A stretch of DNA of 5,364 nucleotides from Geoglobus sp. GTDB taxonomy: Archaea; Halobacteriota; Archaeoglobi; Archaeoglobales; Archaeoglobaceae. The stretch is taken from positions 1-5,364 of the forward strand of contig WAJY01000108.1 of NCBI GenBank assembly GCA_015523645.1, given 5' to 3'. Positions 4,731 to 5,364 of this stretch are shown piece after piece. How positions within the stretch are numbered: position 1 is the first letter of the stretch; each line of letters opens with the position of its first letter. A program made the position numbers and the translations under genes. The notes below the pieces were generated by a model, which saw nothing but the letters and a program-made list of their open reading frames with translations, made no database searches and was not told the origin of the DNA.

Positions 4731-5364
4731 TGAATGCCGAGAATCTCCCTGAGAAGGGGGATTTTTTGAATTTTTTCATCATCCAGAACATCCCTCAAAA
4801 TCCCTGAAGGTCTTTCCATCCTTCTCTCAACCCTGATCAAATACTTTGGGGTTATTATGTAATCAAGGGAGACGTCGTGAATGCTTTGTGGTATGCTTTC
4901 ATCCAGAACCTGAATTTCATGAACAGTTGTTGCAATTGGCACATCCTCCTCAATCAAGCCTATCTCTCTGAGGATTCCAAACTCAATGTCGCCGTATCCC
5001 TCTCCCTTCCCAAGCCTCTCTCCTCTTCTATTCACCGCAACACTACCCTCAACTATAAAATCTATTCTACCAATTTTCTCAAGCTCCCTAACACTTCCAA
5101 GTCTTTTTCCAAACTTAAATGAGCCTCTTATAGTTACAGCCTCTGAAAATAGAGACGGCTTAACATTTTCCGGCTCTATCATCAAGAAACCCTCTCTTAG
5201 CCTTGGAGTTGGCATTACTAGGATTTTTCCATCCTTCAAAGCCTTATACCTTATGCTTTTCTGCGGACTGTCCGGATTTACCTTCACAACCTCAGCCTCC
5301 CTCCACTCCTTCAGTCTTTCAAGATGAAAGGAACATTTCCCTGAATTTTCGAAGTTCGGTATCC
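4727..5364 (-). CDS. 5-formyltetrahydrofolate cyclo-ligase family protein (archaeal type), 5'-truncated by the window edge
   Basis: The visible 211 residues are the bulk of a protein in the 5-formyltetrahydrofolate cyclo-ligase (methenyltetrahydrofolate synthetase) family, an ATP-dependent cyclising enzyme fold. The frame stays open to the window's right edge. The segments IPNFENSG and EWREAEVVKVNPDSPQ lie in it and fit the family, so the GTG at 5287 is internal and the true start lies beyond 5364. Further motifs are MPTPRLREGF, the phosphate/substrate loop GERLGKGEGYGDIEFG (5002-4955 approximately), the DYIITPKYLIRV strand, and the RPSGI and KIPLLREIL tail. This is the archaeal/MTHFSD-like variant: bacterial enzymes read roughly GGGYYDR where this one has GEGYGDIE. 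Members exist in methanopterin-using archaea with no folate pool, so the natural substrate is uncertain. The gene converges on gltX, sharing 4 nt at the stops. Its own terminator is not evident. Confidence 0.88.
   Translation of the reverse strand, partial: IPNFENSGKCSFHLERLKEWREAEVVKVNPDSPQKSIRYKALKDGKILVMPTPRLREGFLMIEPENVKPSLFSEAVTIRGSFKFGKRLGSVRELEKIGRIDFIVEGSVAVNRRGERLGKGEGYGDIEFGILREIGLIEEDVPIATTVHEIQVLDESIPQSIHDVSLDYIITPKYLIRVERRMERPSGILRDVLDDEKIQKIPLLREILGIH
4742..4776 (+). terminator. Intrinsic-like terminator for the fni-idsA-gltX operon
   Basis: AATCTCCCT (4742-4750) pairs with AGGGGGATT (4755-4763) to give a 9-bp stem with one G-T wobble (T4746/G4759), closed by the GNRA-type tetraloop GAGA (4751-4754). 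It runs into T6 (4762-4767), then GAA and a second T6 (4771-4776). It starts 12 nt after the gltX stop. The same bases encode the C-terminus of the opposing cyclo-ligase gene. Archaeal termination depends mainly on T tracts, two of which are present, so the stem may be an aid or coincidence. Confidence 0.6.

Noticed and set aside
5285..5287. GTG as the start of the cyclo-ligase gene
   Set aside because: The frame continues upstream with family-like sequence (IPNFENSG, EWREAEVV) to the window edge, so the gene is cut by the window and does not start here.
4877..5327. Two plus-strand frames opposite the cyclo-ligase gene
   Set aside because: They are rich in Ser, Leu and Pro, which is typical of the complement of a coding strand. 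The minus-strand reading carries clear family motifs over the same span.

Overview
The window reads as a core-genome segment of a euryarchaeon, most likely one of the Archaeoglobales (Archaeoglobus, Ferroglobus or Geoglobus). The grounds are the pairing of an iron-sulfur flavoprotein (Isf) with an archaeoflavoprotein (AfpA), type II isopentenyl-diphosphate isomerase beside an archaeal prenyl-diphosphate synthase, an archaeal-type glutamyl-tRNA synthetase, a typical archaeal TATA box, heavy use of AGA/AGG and ATA codons, and GC in the low-to-mid 40s by eye. The assignment rests on recognised protein families, not on a search, so genus is not claimed.

Layout. Positions 1-315 (+) hold the C-terminal half of an Isf-like flavoprotein that enters from the left edge. 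It overlaps afpA (299-883, +), and the two look like a redox pair made from one transcript. A gene-free stretch of 160 bases (884-1043) follows. It holds a cluster of TTTCA/TGAAA half-sites, an imperfect hairpin and a clear TATA box placed so that the next mRNA should be leaderless. Then comes a tight operon, fni (1044-2123), idsA (2113-3072) and gltX (3072-4730), with 11-nt and 1-nt overlaps between successive genes. From the right edge a 5-formyltetrahydrofolate cyclo-ligase family gene runs on the minus strand (4727 to beyond 5364) and converges on gltX with a 4-nt overlap of the stop codons. A good hairpin-plus-T-tract terminator for the plus-strand operon lies inside the 3' end of that opposing gene.

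How the genes work together. Fni makes dimethylallyl diphosphate from isopentenyl diphosphate, and IdsA condenses these units, probably to geranylgeranyl diphosphate, the C20 precursor of archaeal ether lipids. GltX charges tRNA with glutamate and has no metabolic link to lipids; as far as I recall, its place at the end of this operon is also seen in Methanosarcina-type genomes. Isf and AfpA are FMN electron carriers downstream of ferredoxin. The cyclo-ligase homologue is of uncertain substrate, because organisms of this kind use methanopterin rather than folate.

I found no mobile element, CRISPR, RNA gene or recognisably new system. The points most worth a second look are the terminator embedded in the opposing gene, the half-site cluster before the leaderless fni promoter, the degenerate class I signature motifs of GltX, and the cyclo-ligase homologue's unclear role.
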